From positions 1 through 28,374 of the forward strand of contig MGRJ01000008.1 in assembly GCA_001798135.1 (NCBI GenBank): a stretch of DNA of 28,374 nucleotides, read 5' to 3'. Each line of letters starts with the position of its first letter. The first letter of the stretch is position 1. This document shows positions 1 through 7,468 of the stretch, piece after piece. The stretch is from Deltaproteobacteria bacterium RIFCSPHIGHO2_02_FULL_40_28. GTDB taxonomy: Bacteria; UBA10199; 2-12-FULL-40-28. The translations under genes and the position numbers were made by a program. The notes below the pieces were generated by a model. That model worked only from the letters and a program-made list of their open reading frames with translations. It did no database searches and was not told the DNA's origin.

Positions 1-1
1 G

Positions 2-91
2 TTCAATATCTCAACTGGTATTGCTACTTCCATAACCTCAAAATTAGCAACACTTTGTGAGTATTATGCCCGCGATGACAAGAGTAATTAA
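2..91 (+). CDS. C-terminal fragment of an unidentified protein
   Basis: An open frame enters from the left edge and stops at TAA (89-91), giving 29 residues that end in EYYARDDKSN. The composition looks protein-like and helical, but I do not recognise a family. The last few codons (CGC GAT GAC AAG) resemble the right end of the GC-rich repeat found nearby, so the natural C-terminus may have been replaced or extended by a repeat fragment. A minus-strand frame starting at 33 is also open to the edge, so even the strand is uncertain. Confidence 0.25.
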   Translation, partial: FNISTGIATSITSKLATLCEYYARDDKSN

Positions 92-108
92 TTCTAGGAA
101 TGAAACAG

Positions 109-165
109 ATGGATCCCCGCCTTTCCGCCAGAGGCGGACCAGCTTGGCTGGCGCGGGGATGACAA
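109..165. repeat. GC-rich palindromic intergenic repeat, copy 1
   Basis: The block begins ATGGATCCCCGCC and ends GCGCGGGGATGACA, and its two ends can pair (CCCCGC with GCGGGG). An inner arm TCCGCCAGAGGCGGA makes a second hairpin. The same beginning and end recur at 2824-2882 and 13591-13617. The surrounding DNA is AT-rich, so the block stands out by composition. It resembles in style the dispersed intergenic hairpin repeats seen in many bacterial genomes. Confidence 0.8.
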
Positions 166-192
166 AACGCAGGATAGTCCCGAGAGGTTGAT

Positions 193-513
193 TCAGGGAA
201 CAGAAAAACGAACGGAGGGAAAAGCTTGAATCGTGAATTTTAAACCCAAGGCTTTTAGGAGGGTTTCAAGGCTGTAGAATGCAGGGTTTCCTTTTTTAGA
301 AAGCATTTTATAGAGGCTTTCCCTATTTAACTTTGTTTTTTGAGAAAGTTTTCCCATTCCTCCATAAGCCTCGGCCACATCCCTTAAGGCCAACAAAAAA
401 ACTTCCTGATCATTTTCTTCCAAAGCTGCAGTAAGATAGGCTGCAGCTTCAGCAGGTTTTTTGAGGGATTCAATGAGTTCTTCGTGATATTTTCTGAATT
501 TTCTTTTTTTCAT
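193..513 (-). CDS. HigA-like (COG3636/TIGR02684) antitoxin, apparently orphan
   Basis: A 106-aa DNA-binding antitoxin of the 'putative addiction module antidote' family. The order of features matches that family: an N-terminal helix with EYLTAAL-like sequence (here AAAYLTAALEENDQEVFLLALRDVAEAYGGM), then an XRE-type helix-turn-helix around GKLSQKTKLNRESLYKMLS, then NPAFYSLETLLKALGLKF. Relatives normally sit just downstream of a RelE/HigB-type toxin gene. Upstream here there are only 233 bases before queC and no toxin frame, so the antitoxin seems to be a solitary survivor or a recruited regulator. The promoter at 553-581 carries a perfect palindrome, consistent with autoregulation, which is the family habit. 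No strong Shine-Dalgarno precedes the ATG. The assignment rests on recognisable family sequence. Confidence 0.75.
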   Translation of the reverse strand: MKKRKFRKYHEELIESLKKPAEAAAYLTAALEENDQEVFLLALRDVAEAYGGMGKLSQKTKLNRESLYKMLSKKGNPAFYSLETLLKALGLKFTIQAFPSVRFSVP

Positions 514-550
514 AATACGTTACATATTCCAGCCAGTATTGTTTTGCTTT

Positions 551-581
551 TTATTGTAGCCTATAGACTACAATAAATCAA
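551..581 (-). promoter_or_regulatory. Promoter plus palindromic operator of the antitoxin gene
   Basis: On the minus strand a -35 TTGATT (576-581) and a -10 TACAAT (553-558) are separated by exactly 17 bases. A perfect 9-bp inverted repeat, TTATTGTAG (551-559) and CTACAATAA (568-576) with an 8-base spacer, covers the -10 and reaches the -35. This is the geometry expected for an autoregulatory antitoxin operator. Confidence 0.6.
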
Positions 582-710
582 GAGAATATCATAGATAGCA
601 AGAGATAGGCCAAGGGCAATAAAATATAAGAAGTTGAAATTCAGATACTTAGGGAGATGAAAAAATAAAGACTTGAATTTATCAGTCTTAAAAAAGGTCT
701 TCGGATTTTA

Positions 711-740
711 TTGACAATACCTTGATTGGTCATCTAGCCT
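711..740 (+). promoter_or_regulatory. Candidate queC promoter (leaderless start)
   Basis: A consensus -35 TTGACA (711-716) is followed after 18 bases by a weak -10 TAGCCT (735-740). The start codon lies six bases after the -10, so transcription would begin at or next to the ATG. No Shine-Dalgarno is present. The weak -10 limits confidence. Confidence 0.4.
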
Positions 741-746
741 CCTCCC

Positions 747-1433
747 ATGCGACCTTCTGCTTTAGTTTTACTTTCGGGCGGGCTGGATTCTTTGGCCTCT
801 CTTCATTGGGCTTCTCAAAATGCCGATTTGGCTCTGGGTCTTACCATCAATTATGGTCATAAAGCATTCGCAAAAGAATGTGAGGCCGCCCAAAACATTT
901 GCAAAAAGTATGATATCTCCCACCAAGTGATGGATTTAACCTGGCTGGGTGGTTTTGGTCATAATGCCTTGGTTGATCCCAAGGTGCTTCTCCCTAAACT
1001 TCATCGTGCTGATTTAGATGATGAAAAATTAGTCCAAGAATCAGCTCAAATTGTGTGGGTTCCTAACCGAAACGGTTTATTCATTAATGCCGCAGCATCT
1101 TTAGCTGAAAATGAAATGATTAGTTGGATTGTGATGGGCTTTAACAAAGAAGAAGCTAAAACCTTTCCTGATAATTCGAGTGGCTTTGTTGATGCTGTTA
1201 ATAAATCTCTTAGTTTTTCAACTCAGAAAAAAGTTTCTGTTGTGGCTCCTCATGTGGAAAAAAATAAAAAAGAAATTGTTTCGTGGCTATTAAAAGCAGG
1301 AGGAGACCTTACTCATCTTTGGAGTTGTTATGAAGGAAGTAAAAAAATGTGCGGAGAGTGTGAATCGTGTCAAAGACTCATGAGAGCCTTGGATGAAGCC
1401 GGAGCCCATGAATGGAAGAGTCAATTTTTTTAA
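747..1433 (+). CDS. queC: 7-cyano-7-deazaguanine synthase QueC
   Basis: QueC converts 7-carboxy-7-deazaguanine and ammonia to preQ0, using ATP, in the queuosine pathway in the cytosol. The 228-aa protein has the PP-loop ATP pyrophosphatase motif SGGLDS at residues 10-15 and, near the C-terminus, four zinc-binding cysteines (C194, C202, C205, C208, pattern CGECESC) typical of the family. Length is normal. It lies at the head of a plus-strand cluster with a DUF366 gene (overlap 22 bases) and queE, which makes its substrate. The ATG has no Shine-Dalgarno, and the upstream promoter would place the transcript start on the ATG. Confidence 0.95.
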   Translation: MRPSALVLLSGGLDSLASLHWASQNADLALGLTINYGHKAFAKECEAAQNICKKYDISHQVMDLTWLGGFGHNALVDPKVLLPKLHRADLDDEKLVQESAQIVWVPNRNGLFINAAASLAENEMISWIVMGFNKEEAKTFPDNSSGFVDAVNKSLSFSTQKKVSVVAPHVEKNKKEIVSWLLKAGGDLTHLWSCYEGSKKMCGECESCQRLMRALDEAGAHEWKSQFF

Positions 1434-1981
1434 AAACAAAATTTCTTGAAGATGTTTTTACCTACGATGGAACACAATTAGCCTCCCACTGGATCTTAAA
1501 AAATTCTGGGTTAAAAGGGGATGCCATTGTTAGTTTTATTGGGCCTGCCCGTGTGAATTTATCAGAGATGGTTGATCTTGAAGATGTTTTAAGTAAAAAA
1601 CATATCCATTCCGAAAAAATGCTCCATTGGATTGTTGAGCATTTTGATCCCAATCTGGAACGCATGATTTTAAGACAAAGACTTTTGATGAGCCTTATGT
1701 GTGAAATTCTCCTCAATGATTTTGGTGCTCCATTAAAAAGAATTGGAGATGATTTGTATAGCGGAGATAAAAAACTTTCTGTTTCCATTGCAACTGTTTC
1801 CCCAGTTTCTGGACTCATTCATGTAGGGATTAATATCGAAAGCCGTAACACACCAGTTCCCACCATTGGTTTGAATGATTTAAAAATCGAGCCCACGGAA
1901 TTCGCCCACAAAATTTTAAAGGCTTATGAAAAAGAAATAGCAGGAATTAATTGGGCCAGATGCAAAGTAAGGAGTGTTTAA
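1412..1981 (+). CDS. DUF366 family protein
   Basis: A 189-aa protein matching what I recall of the DUF366 family, a small group common in archaea and some bacteria whose fold has been related to biotin/lipoate ligase-like proteins. Its function is not established. No catalytic motif is obvious; the conserved-looking core is FIGPARVNLSEMVDLED near residues 43-59 and SVSIATVSPVSGLIHVGINI near 123-142. It starts inside the end of queC, in another frame, and lies between queC and queE. Translational coupling and a role linked to 7-deazaguanine metabolism are therefore reasonable inferences. The assignment is from memory of sequence style; the function stays open. Confidence 0.65.
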   Translation: MEESIFLKTKFLEDVFTYDGTQLASHWILKNSGLKGDAIVSFIGPARVNLSEMVDLEDVLSKKHIHSEKMLHWIVEHFDPNLERMILRQRLLMSLMCEILLNDFGAPLKRIGDDLYSGDKKLSVSIATVSPVSGLIHVGINIESRNTPVPTIGLNDLKIEPTEFAHKILKAYEKEIAGINWARCKVRSV

Positions 1982-1997
1982 AGTTTGCATGTAAGAT

Positions 1998-2050
1998 TTG
2001 TCATCGCGAGCGACTCTGAGCGGGCAGCGAAGAGGAGCGTGGCGATCCAG
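1998..2050. repeat. Dispersed intergenic repeat of the GTCATCGCGAGCGA type
   Basis: A GC-rich block runs from TTTGTCATCGCGAGCGACTC to GGAGCGTGGCGATCCAGG in the gap between DUF366 and queE. Its ends (ATCGCGAGCG and CGTGGCGAT) are imperfect inverted repeats. It resembles the family of 'GTCATTGCGAGCGAAGC...GCAATCC' intergenic repeats found in many bacterial genomes. It differs from the GGATCCCC repeat class elsewhere in this window. Confidence 0.6.
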
Positions 2051-2088
2051 GTTTGTTAAGGGGACAGGACCCGCTTTTTCTAGAATGT

Positions 2089-2805
2089 ATGAAATCTAAA
2101 CTTATCGAAATTTTTTCTTCCATTCAAGGAGAAGGGCTTTGGATAGGAAAACCCCAAGTGTTTGTGAGGTTTAAAGGGTGCCGTTTACAATGTTCTTATT
2201 GCGATACTCCTTTAACTCATGCTGCTATTTTTCAATCGCGTGTTGAAAAAAAACCTTTTAGTGGAATTTTTCAATCACAACCTCTCGAATATACGGTAGA
2301 TCAATTAAACTGCGAGCTTCAAAATTTTTCTGTTCGTTCTCTGGCCTTAACTGGTGGTGAACCCTTGGAGCAGGTTGATTTTTTACAAGAATGGCTTCCT
2401 ACCTTAAATGGGTATGAAATTTTACTGGAAACCAGCGGAATAGAGGTGGCGGCCTATGAAAAAATCGCTTCTTTTATTTCAATCACAAGCATGGATATTA
2501 AAATTCCCTCAGCTACAAAGGAAAAACCCTGCTGGGATTTACATTATCAATTTTTAAAGTTGACAGCAAAGAAATCATGTTATGTAAAAATAGTTTATGA
2601 TGAAAATCTTTTGTTAGAAGAAAAAAAGGAGATAGCAGCCCTGATAGATGCCTATCCACCCGTTATCTTTATTTTTCAACCTGTTTCTCCTTTAAGACAA
2701 AGGAATTTAAAAATTTGTTTTAATCACTTTGATTATTTTTCTAAAAATTTTTCACAACAAGTAAGATTAATTCCCCAAGTTCATAAGTTCTTGTCAATTC
2801 TGTAG
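2089..2805 (+). CDS. queE: 7-carboxy-7-deazaguanine synthase QueE
   Basis: A radical SAM enzyme that contracts the ring of 6-carboxytetrahydropterin to give 7-carboxy-7-deazaguanine, the substrate of QueC. With the start at 2089 it is 238 aa and begins MKSKLIEIFSSIQGEG, the usual QueE N-terminus. The [4Fe-4S] cysteines are C31, C35 and C38 (CRLQCSYC) and the SAM-binding TGGEP motif is at 88-92. The frame extends upstream to a TTG at 2053, but those codons come from the intergenic repeat and its flank, so I prefer the ATG at 2089. No strong Shine-Dalgarno is visible. It lies downstream of queC and DUF366 in the same direction and is probably in one operon. QueD and the nitrile reductase QueF are not in the window. 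Confidence 0.92.
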   Translation: MKSKLIEIFSSIQGEGLWIGKPQVFVRFKGCRLQCSYCDTPLTHAAIFQSRVEKKPFSGIFQSQPLEYTVDQLNCELQNFSVRSLALTGGEPLEQVDFLQEWLPTLNGYEILLETSGIEVAAYEKIASFISITSMDIKIPSATKEKPCWDLHYQFLKLTAKKSCYVKIVYDENLLLEEKKEIAALIDAYPPVIFIFQPVSPLRQRNLKICFNHFDYFSKNFSQQVRLIPQVHKFLSIL

Positions 2806-2823
2806 GATAGGATAAATTCAAAG

Positions 2824-2882
2824 ATGGATCCCCGCCTTTCCGCCAGAGGTGGACCCGCCTCTGGCGGGCGCGGGGATGACAA
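2824..2882. repeat. GC-rich palindromic intergenic repeat, copy 2
   Basis: This copy has the same start (ATGGATCCCCGCC) and end (GCGCGGGGATGACAA) as copy 1. An inner hairpin pairs CGCCAGAGG with CCTCTGGCG. It fills the gap between queE and dgt, is open in the dgt frame, and supplies a GGGGA stretch about ten bases before the likely dgt start. Confidence 0.85.
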
Positions 2883-2886
2883 TCAT

Positions 2887-4044
2887 ATGTTAATGCGCAA
2901 GGAATTAGAAAAACAAGAGGATCAGCTTTTGGCTTCCTATGCGTCTAAAAGTGGCGCCTCGCTTGGGCGCATGCACAAAGAAGAAGAGCATCCCTACCGC
3001 ACCCGTTTTCAGAGAGATCGCGATCGTATTATTCATTCCAGAGCTTTTAGGCGCCTCGAATATAAAACTCAGGTATTTGTTAATCACGAAGGAGATTATT
3101 ATCGCACCAGATTAACCCACACCTTAGAAGTGGCCCAAATTGCAAGAACAACAGCCAAGGTTTTGCGTCTCAATGAAGATTTAGCTGAAGCCATTAGTTT
3201 AGCCCACGATTTAGGCCACACTCCCTTTGGTCATTCGGGTCAAGATGTAATGAATGCCCTGATGAAGGATTTTGGTGGTTTTGAACATAATCGTCAATCG
3301 CTTCGAGTGGTTACTCTTTTAGAAGAACGTTATCCTCATTTTTCAGGGCTTAATTTAACTTATGAAGTTTTAGAAGGGATTACAAAACATAGTACCCAAT
3401 ATGACATGCCCGATGGGAGTATTTTTAAAAGGGAAGGGTATCCTAGCCTTGAGGCCCAAATTTGTAATTTAGCTGATGAGATTGCTTACAACAATCATGA
3501 TGTAGACGATGGGCTTAAGTCGGGCATGCTAGAGCTTGTTGACCTTGCCAAAATTAAACTTTGGGATTTAAATTTTAAAAAAGTAAAAAAACTGTATCCT
3601 AAAGCCCTTCCTGGAGTTCTTATTTCACAAACAGTCCGTTTTTTGATTAATTTTTTGGTGAGTGATTTGATTAACGAAACTACAAAAAATATTCAGAAAA
3701 AAAAGATTAAATCTATTGAAGATGTGAGAGAAAAAGGCAAGGGCTGTGTTTCTTTTTCGGCAGAAGTGCGCAAGATGAATGTAGAATTAAAACGTTTTCT
3801 TTTTACCCATCTCTACAAACATTTTCGGGTGTTGCGCATGGCAGACAAGGCAGAAAGAATTATGCGGGATCTTTTTTATGCCTATCAAAAAAACATGCAA
3901 ATTATTCCACCTCATTTTTTGTCTACTTATGAGCATTTAAAAGAACCCAAAGAGAGAATTATTTGCGATTATATTGCAGGTATGACAGATCGATTTGCTT
4001 TGGATGAGTACAAAAAGTTATTCGATCCACACGAGAGGGTGTGA
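2887..4044 (+). CDS. dgt: dGTP triphosphohydrolase-like HD-domain protein
   Basis: Predicted to hydrolyse dGTP or other dNTPs to the nucleoside and triphosphate, in the cytosol. From ATG 2887 it is 385 aa, close to the usual length of the bacterial dGTPase-like (type 2) family. The HD metal site is visible: H78 in TRLTHTLEV, H107-D108 in AHDLGHTPFGH, and the later aspartate in YNNHDVDDGL. The N-terminus HPYRTRFQRDRDRIIHSRAFRRLEYKTQV is a family signature. An ATG at 2824 is in frame, but the 21 residues it would add are repeat translation (MDPRLSAR...RGDDNH), so 2887 or 2893 is preferred. It shares direction with queE upstream and a 75-aa gene downstream. Confidence 0.9.
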   Translation: MLMRKELEKQEDQLLASYASKSGASLGRMHKEEEHPYRTRFQRDRDRIIHSRAFRRLEYKTQVFVNHEGDYYRTRLTHTLEVAQIARTTAKVLRLNEDLAEAISLAHDLGHTPFGHSGQDVMNALMKDFGGFEHNRQSLRVVTLLEERYPHFSGLNLTYEVLEGITKHSTQYDMPDGSIFKREGYPSLEAQICNLADEIAYNNHDVDDGLKSGMLELVDLAKIKLWDLNFKKVKKLYPKALPGVLISQTVRFLINFLVSDLINETTKNIQKKKIKSIEDVREKGKGCVSFSAEVRKMNVELKRFLFTHLYKHFRVLRMADKAERIMRDLFYAYQKNMQIIPPHFLSTYEHLKEPKERIICDYIAGMTDRFALDEYKKLFDPHERV

Positions 4045-4064
4045 AAACTTTAAAAAAGTTTTCA
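4042..4064 (+). other. Perfect hairpin over the dgt stop codon
   Basis: TGAAAACTT (4042-4050) and AAGTTTTCA (4056-4064) form a perfect 9-bp stem with loop TAAAA, starting at the dgt stop codon. No U-run follows on the plus strand, and the stem ends just before the GAGGA ribosome site of the next gene. It looks more like an mRNA-processing or stability element than a full terminator. Confidence 0.5.
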
Positions 4065-4077
4065 TGAGGATAAAATT

Positions 4078-4305
4078 ATGGAAGGACAAAATGTAACTGT
4101 GTATTTAAATACTCCACTTTTAGTAGCTGAAAAAAATCCACATTTTCCACCCCAATTATTTCGCCTTAAGGGGAAGCTAACAGAATGGAATGAAGGTGGA
4201 ATTTTATTAAATATAAAAGAAATTGGAGATGAAAAAAGTTTAACTAAGGTGAATCAAGTTGTTTTAATTCCCTTGCATAAAGTTGACCACATCGTTGCTG
4301 ATTAA
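4078..4305 (+). CDS. Small conserved-looking protein of unknown function, possible Sm-like fold
   Basis: A 75-aa protein with a GAGGA ribosome-binding sequence about ten bases before its ATG. I do not recognise a family. The pattern of short strands with glycines, FRLKGKLTEWNEGGILLNI then VVLIPLHKVDHIV, resembles the Sm1/Sm2 strands of LSm/Hfq proteins (a G-x-L turn, a hydrophobic strand, and a final I-P-L-x-K-V-x-x-I). That is only a shape analogy. It follows dgt by 33 bases. Its stop codon (4303-4305) overlaps the leuD stop on the other strand. Confidence 0.6.
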   Translation: MEGQNVTVYLNTPLLVAEKNPHFPPQLFRLKGKLTEWNEGGILLNIKEIGDEKSLTKVNQVVLIPLHKVDHIVAD

Positions 4306-4934
4306 AGATAGGTGTTATGCTTGGTTTCAAAGGTAGTAATGGTATCAGCAAATTTTTCGGTTCTGCCAATATCATCCAAACCTTCTAAAAGTTTATTTTT
4401 AGTACTAGCATCAATTTTAAATGAAAAGCTTTGTGGTTTTTCTGTATTGAATGTGATGCTTTGCTGGGTTAAATCAATGGTCACTTGAACATCCTGCTTG
4501 TGCGTGGCAATCTGAATAATGCGATTAACTTCTTCCTGGGATAATTCGATTGTGAGTAATCCATTTTTTGATGAGTTATTTTTAAAAATATCCGCAAAAC
4601 CCGGGATGGTATTGCCATTTCTTTCAATCCTGGGAGCAATCACAGCTGCAAAACCATACTGTATAATGGCCCATACAGCATGCTCACGTGACGAACCACA
4701 TCCAAAATTATTGCCTGTAACTAAAATAGTAGCCTTGGCATATTGAGGCCAGTTGAGTTCGAATGAAGGGTTGGGTTTGCCCTCATCATCGTAACGCCAA
4801 TCGCTAAAGAGTGCTTTTTCATATCCCGTTTTTTTAATGGATTTTAAATGTTCCTTGGAAATAATTTGATCGGTATCAATATTTTCACGATTAATGATGG
4901 CAAGTGTTCCTGTATGTTTTGTAAATGCTTTCAT
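4302..4934 (-). CDS. leuD: 3-isopropylmalate dehydratase small subunit LeuD
   Basis: Small subunit of isopropylmalate isomerase, which interconverts 2- and 3-isopropylmalate in leucine synthesis. The 210-aa protein starts with the typical [22 protein letters not shown] and carries the swivelling-domain signature [17 protein letters not shown]. Length is that of bacterial LeuD. It overlaps leuC by four bases (ATGA), so the two subunits are translationally coupled. leuA and leuB are not adjacent. The gene ends tail-to-tail with the 75-aa gene, sharing bases of their stop codons. Confidence 0.95.
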   Translation of the reverse strand: MKAFTKHTGTLAIINRENIDTDQIISKEHLKSIKKTGYEKALFSDWRYDDEGKPNPSFELNWPQYAKATILVTGNNFGCGSSREHAVWAIIQYGFAAVIAPRIERNGNTIPGFADIFKNNSSKNGLLTIELSQEEVNRIIQIATHKQDVQVTIDLTQQSITFNTEKPQSFSFKIDASTKNKLLEGLDDIGRTEKFADTITTFETKHNTYL

Positions 4935-6334
4935 AACCAGCTCCTTACATCCACAAAATGTCCGGCAATGGCTGCTGCTGCTGCCATTTGGGGACTTACC
5001 AAGTGGGTTCTGCCGCCTTTACCTTGGCGCCCTTCAAAATTACGGTTTGAGGTAGAGGCACAGCGCTCACCCGATTTAAGTTTATCGGGATTCATGGCCA
5101 AACACATGCTACAACCAGAATTTCTCCACTCGGCACCTGCTGCTGTGAAAATTTTATGTAGTCCCTCAGCTTCGGCTTGTTTTTTTACGGTTTCACTTCC
5201 TGGCACAACCAGGGCAACTACTTTTGGTGATACTTTTTTCCCCTTAAAAATTTGAGCGGCAGCACGTAAATCTTCGATACGAGAATTGGTACAACTTCCT
5301 ATAAAAACCACATCTACGGTTAAATCAGTAAGTTTAGTGCCTGGAGTAAGTCCCATGTATTTTAATGCCGATTCTACATCGGCCTTGGTGGCCGATCTTA
5401 CTTCTTCGGGTTTGGGAATCACGCCATTAATTCCTAAAACCATCCCTGGATTTGTTCCCCAGGTAATTTGAGGTTCCATGTTGTGAACATCAATTGTTAT
5501 TTGTCTATCGTAGCTGGCTTTTTCATCTGTTTTTAAAATGCGCCAGTCAGAAATTGCTTTTTCTAATTTTTTATCCTTGGGAGCGAAGGGGCGATTGTTT
5601 GAAGCAATGTATTGAAAGGTGGTATCATCAGGGGCTATCATTCCGGCTCTAGCACCCGCTTCAATACTCATATTGCAGATGGTCATTCGGGCTTCCATGG
5701 AAAGAGAAGAGATAGCAGATCCTGCATATTCTAAAACACAACCTGTTCCTCCTGCTGTTCCAATTTCACCAATGAGTTTCAAAATCAAATCTTTGGCTGT
5801 AACTCCCTTGGGAAGATTTCCATCAAAACACACCAGAAAAGTTTTTGGTTTTTTTTGAACCAAACATTGTGTGGCCAGTACATGTTCTACTTCCGAGGTG
5901 CCAATCCCAAAGGCCAGAGCTCCAAAGGCCCCATGAGTTGAAGTATGGCTATCACCACACACAACGGTAGTTCCTGGTAGGGTAATGCCCAACTCGGGCC
6001 CAATAACATGTACAATGCCTTGTTTATCGCTATCTAAGCCATAGAGAATAATTCCGAATTCCTTACAATTTTTTTCTAAAGTTTCAATTTGGGTTTTGGC
6101 GATAAGATCTTTAATGCTGGTACGGTTATCTGTTGGAACATTATGATCCATGGTTGCAAAAGTAAGTGTTGGTTTTCTTACCTTGCGGTTTGCTAAACGA
6201 AGCCCTTCAAAGGCTTGCGGGGAGGTTACTTCATGGATGAGATGGCGATCGATATACAGCAGGGTATTGCCATCAGGAAGTGCTTGTACCACATGATTGC
6301 CCCATACTTTTTCAAAAATGGTTTTTGCAGTCAT
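4931..6334 (-). CDS. leuC: 3-isopropylmalate dehydratase large subunit LeuC
   Basis: Catalytic subunit of isopropylmalate isomerase, an aconitase-type [4Fe-4S] enzyme. The 467-aa protein is full length. It shows [36 protein letters not shown], and the cluster cysteines in [12 protein letters not shown] and [12 protein letters not shown] strong AGGAGGTTT ribosome site lies immediately upstream of the ATG. It is first in a leuC-leuD operon and divergent from the epimerase gene, with a 97-base gap that contains a small inverted repeat (TTGCT-AATCA-AGCAA, 6360-6374) of possible regulatory use. Confidence 0.96.
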   Translation of the reverse strand: MTAKTIFEKVWGNHVVQALPDGNTLLYIDRHLIHEVTSPQAFEGLRLANRKVRKPTLTFATMDHNVPTDNRTSIKDLIAKTQIETLEKNCKEFGIILYGLDSDKQGIVHVIGPELGITLPGTTVVCGDSHTSTHGAFGALAFGIGTSEVEHVLATQCLVQKKPKTFLVCFDGNLPKGVTAKDLILKLIGEIGTAGGTGCVLEYAGSAISSLSMEARMTICNMSIEAGARAGMIAPDDTTFQYIASNNRPFAPKDKKLEKAISDWRILKTDEKASYDRQITIDVHNMEPQITWGTNPGMVLGINGVIPKPEEVRSATKADVESALKYMGLTPGTKLTDLTVDVVFIGSCTNSRIEDLRAAAQIFKGKKVSPKVVALVVPGSETVKKQAEAEGLHKIFTAAGAEWRNSGCSMCLAMNPDKLKSGERCASTSNRNFEGRQGKGGRTHLVSPQMAAAAAIAGHFVDVRSWL

Positions 6335-6431
6335 TTAAACCTCCTATCATGGCAAAGTCTTGCTAATCAAGCAAATCCTCGACTCTTTTGCTTAAAGACT
6401 TCACTACCAGACTGGTGTATAAGAAAATGTT

Positions 6432-7418
6432 ATGAAAGCTTTAGTGATTGGAGGTACAGGCATTATCGGCAACCATGTTGTGCGGTGTTTGTTAAAACGA
6501 GGAATCGACGTTCGTATTTTTTCACGAGGCAAAACTCCCTCTAAAAATCTGGAAGATCTTAAAATAGAAATTTTCCAGGGCGATCTGATGGATGAAAACT
6601 CACTGCACAAAGCTGTAAAGGGATGCGAGTGGGTTTTTCATACAGCAGCTTATTATCCTAAAAGTGCTTTTGGGTTTAAAGAGCATCTACGCCAAGCCCT
6701 AGGTGGTATTAATACGGTTTTAAAGGTTATTGCACAAAATCCCGTTGAACGTTTTGTTTTTACCAGTAGCTTAACTACCATTGGGAAACCTGCTTATTAT
6801 GGTGTGGAAGCTACCGAGAAAGATGCCTACAATTTTAAAACACATCCCCATCCTTATTTTGCTTGTAAGATTGCCATGGAAAATCGGGTTTTAGAAGAAG
6901 CTAAAAAAGGAATGCCCGCTATTGTTGTTAATCCTACTGGAGGTTTTGGCCCCTATGAAATGAAAGAACCAAGGCTTTGCCTCATTCCTCAATTAGTAAA
7001 AAGAAAAATTCCAGCGGTTATTCCTGGTTTTATCAATGTGGTTGATATGGCTGATGTAGCCACAGGACATGTTTTAGCTGCCTTAAAAGGCAGGATAGGG
7101 GAGCGCTATATTTTGGGTGGGCAAAATACAACCGTGCAGGATTTAATGAAGCTTATTTGTGAGGTGGCAAACGTGCCCCCACCGCGATTTACATTCCCGC
7201 TTCCCTTGACTATTGCCGTAGCTGGTTCAACAGAGTGGCTTTTTCATTATCTTTTCAATAAAACCTCTCCCTTTTCTCTGTTGGCTATTCGTTTTGTTCA
7301 GTATGCTCAAAACTTAAGTTCAGCTAAAGCCATAGAAGAATTGGGCTATCATTGGTCCCCAATGAAGCCTTGTCTTCAAAGAGCCTTAGAATGGTTTCGT
7401 TTCATAGGATATTGTTGA
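6432..7418 (+). CDS. NAD-dependent epimerase/dehydratase (extended SDR, HpnA/DFR-like)
   Basis: An extended short-chain dehydrogenase/reductase of 328 aa. The Rossmann motif GGTGIIG is at residues 7-13, DLMDENSL follows strand 3, the active-site serine is in FTSSLTT (about 112), and the catalytic YxxxK is Y142/K146 (PYFACK). It resembles dihydroflavonol-4-reductase-like and hopanoid-associated sugar epimerase HpnA-type proteins, but the substrate cannot be read from sequence and no hopanoid genes are nearby. A TATAAG box (6418-6423) lies eight bases before the ATG without a good -35. The gene is divergent from leuC and heads a plus-strand run. Confidence 0.85.
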   Translation: MKALVIGGTGIIGNHVVRCLLKRGIDVRIFSRGKTPSKNLEDLKIEIFQGDLMDENSLHKAVKGCEWVFHTAAYYPKSAFGFKEHLRQALGGINTVLKVIAQNPVERFVFTSSLTTIGKPAYYGVEATEKDAYNFKTHPHPYFACKIAMENRVLEEAKKGMPAIVVNPTGGFGPYEMKEPRLCLIPQLVKRKIPAVIPGFINVVDMADVATGHVLAALKGRIGERYILGGQNTTVQDLMKLICEVANVPPPRFTFPLPLTIAVAGSTEWLFHYLFNKTSPFSLLAIRFVQYAQNLSSAKAIEELGYHWSPMKPCLQRALEWFRFIGYC

Positions 7419-7468
7419 GCAAGCAAGATTCTTGTCTTTTTTTTGAAATTCACTATACTTGGGAGTCT

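Noticed and set aside
600-746. preQ1 riboswitch before queC
   Set aside because: No preQ1-I or II core sequence or fitting hairpin; the promoter would leave no leader at all.
2053-2088. Upstream TTG start for queE adding 12 residues
   Set aside because: The added residues come from the intergenic repeat flank, and the usual QueE N-terminus begins at ATG 2089.
4519-5858. Plus-strand frames across leuD and leuC
   Set aside because: They are antisense shadows of highly conserved genes and show no family features.
7352-7468. Upstream ATG for the DUF1285-like gene
   Set aside because: It lies inside the epimerase gene and adds residues unlike the family; ATG 7469 has a GGGAG ribosome site.
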